NCBI GenBank assembly: GCA_021527695.1
Contig: JAKFAO010000001.1
Span: 1 to 64,000, forward strand
DNA length: 64,000 bases
Source of the DNA: Naematelia aurantialba
Lineage: Eukaryota > Basidiomycota > Tremellomycetes > Tremellales > Naemateliaceae
Direction: 5' to 3'
Part shown: positions 63,600 through 64,000 of the stretch, one piece after another
How the letters are laid out: each line of letters opens with the position of its first letter
Numbering within the stretch: position 1 is the first letter of the stretch
Program-made: the position numbers and the translations under genes
The notes under the pieces: model-generated
The model's database searches: none
Seen by the model: only the letters and a program-made list of their open reading frames with translations
Told to the model about the DNA's origin: nothing

Positions 63600-64000
63600 T
63601 TACAAACAAAGAGTACCCACCTTGTGGCCATGTGGCGTTTCGGAAGCCTTCACGTTGTGGACCTCCGAGTGGCCCAAGCCTCTTTCAGGCTGAATCAGGT
63701 TCCTGACTTTGGACTTGAGCACTTTGAGATCGGGAAACCCGCCCTCGGTCTGTGGCCATCAGTACTGATTTCGCTCTTGACAAGCGTGAGATCACAGAAT
63801 GTGCTTTCCTTGGACTGCTCCAAATTTCGCTGTACGCAGAGGTGCGATCACAGCCCATAACTCACCTTGCGATCCCATACCAATTCGTCGCCGTTGCCTC
63901 TGTCGAGCCAGACACGAAACTGACCGCCGGTATCAGGAGTCGCATGGGGGATGAGGGTGATGCTTCGTAACACTGGGGTGGGGAAGGTGAGCAGCAGCTC
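63600..64000 (-). CDS. Rdx-family (SelW-like) thioredoxin-fold protein, 5' end beyond window
   Basis: The window's end cuts a minus-strand gene. The first readable exon gives ELLLTFPTPVLRSITLIPHA, then GGQFRVWLDRGNGDELVWDR. After an intron (about 63747-63858) comes KTEGGFPDLKVLKSKVRNLI, QPERGLGHSEVH, and a tail to TAA 63600-63602. LLxTF ... GGxFxVxLD ... LxWDRKxEGGFPDxKxLKxxVRxxIxPxRxLGHS is the pattern of eukaryotic Rdx proteins, whose missing N-terminal part holds the CxxC/CxxU redox motif. The redox role is inferred from the family. A GTGGGT at the end could splice to a further exon. Confidence 0.8.

Noticed and set aside
1..64000. CRISPR arrays, bacterial operons, Shine-Dalgarno sites or insertion sequences
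   Set aside because: Intron-rich eukaryotic genes and a telomere rule these out, and no such pattern was seen.

Overview
The window is a chromosome end from a basidiomycete yeast, most likely a tremellomycete (Cryptococcus/Kwoniella/Trichosporon-like). Three things point there. The first 82 bases are a pure telomeric tract of the CCCCCTAA unit (TTAGGGGG on the other strand). Almost every gene is cut by many short GT..AG introns of about 35-60 nt. A CAP10-type glycosyltransferase (GT90 family) is present. Gene models were spliced by eye, so exon edges are approximate unless stated.

0-3.4 kb, subtelomere: the telomere abuts a long unrecognised ORF with no natural start, followed by short internal telomere-like words, two perfect hairpins and a truncated RecQ-type (telomere-linked) helicase on the minus strand.

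3.7-22.7 kb, accessory metabolism: a GH36/Sip1-type alpha-galactosidase or raffinose-synthase-like enzyme with a sugar transporter directly upstream on the same strand; an AIF/FSP1-like FAD oxidoreductase; a TauD-type dioxygenase, a PhyH-type dioxygenase (with an in-frame TAA) and a divergent Dal5-type (ACS) anion transporter; a Sec14-like lipid-transfer protein; and an unrecognised multi-exon gene.

23-31.9 kb, a compact alpha-glycoside locus: alpha-glucoside permease (minus), Zn2Cys6 activator (plus) and YicI-type GH31 alpha-xylosidase (plus). A CGGWCCG palindrome recurs in the permease and GH31 promoters. A second Zn2Cys6 regulator, a Gfo/Idh/MocA dehydrogenase and a second sugar transporter follow (32.3-39.9 kb) and may be a second catabolic unit.

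40-50 kb, transition: a short-chain dehydrogenase with His at the catalytic Tyr position, a GT90 CAP10-like transferase, a tandem-domain GFA protein, a SET-domain lysine methyltransferase, and two tandem small-protein genes. The last pair share promoter, exon layout, a 33-nt identical block and an acidic FTMDEDLPTE motif. They match no family I know and are the best candidate for something new.

50.6-64 kb, housekeeping: peroxisomal ATP carrier (ANT1/PMP47), an F-box-like protein, a KDVK-repeat protein, a tail-anchored coiled-coil protein, COQ3, ALG13, RidA/Mmf1, a HAD hydrolase, MIX17/CHCHD2-type CX9C protein, and the 3' end of a Rdx (SelW-like) gene that runs off the window. No tRNA, rRNA, CRISPR array or complete transposon was seen.
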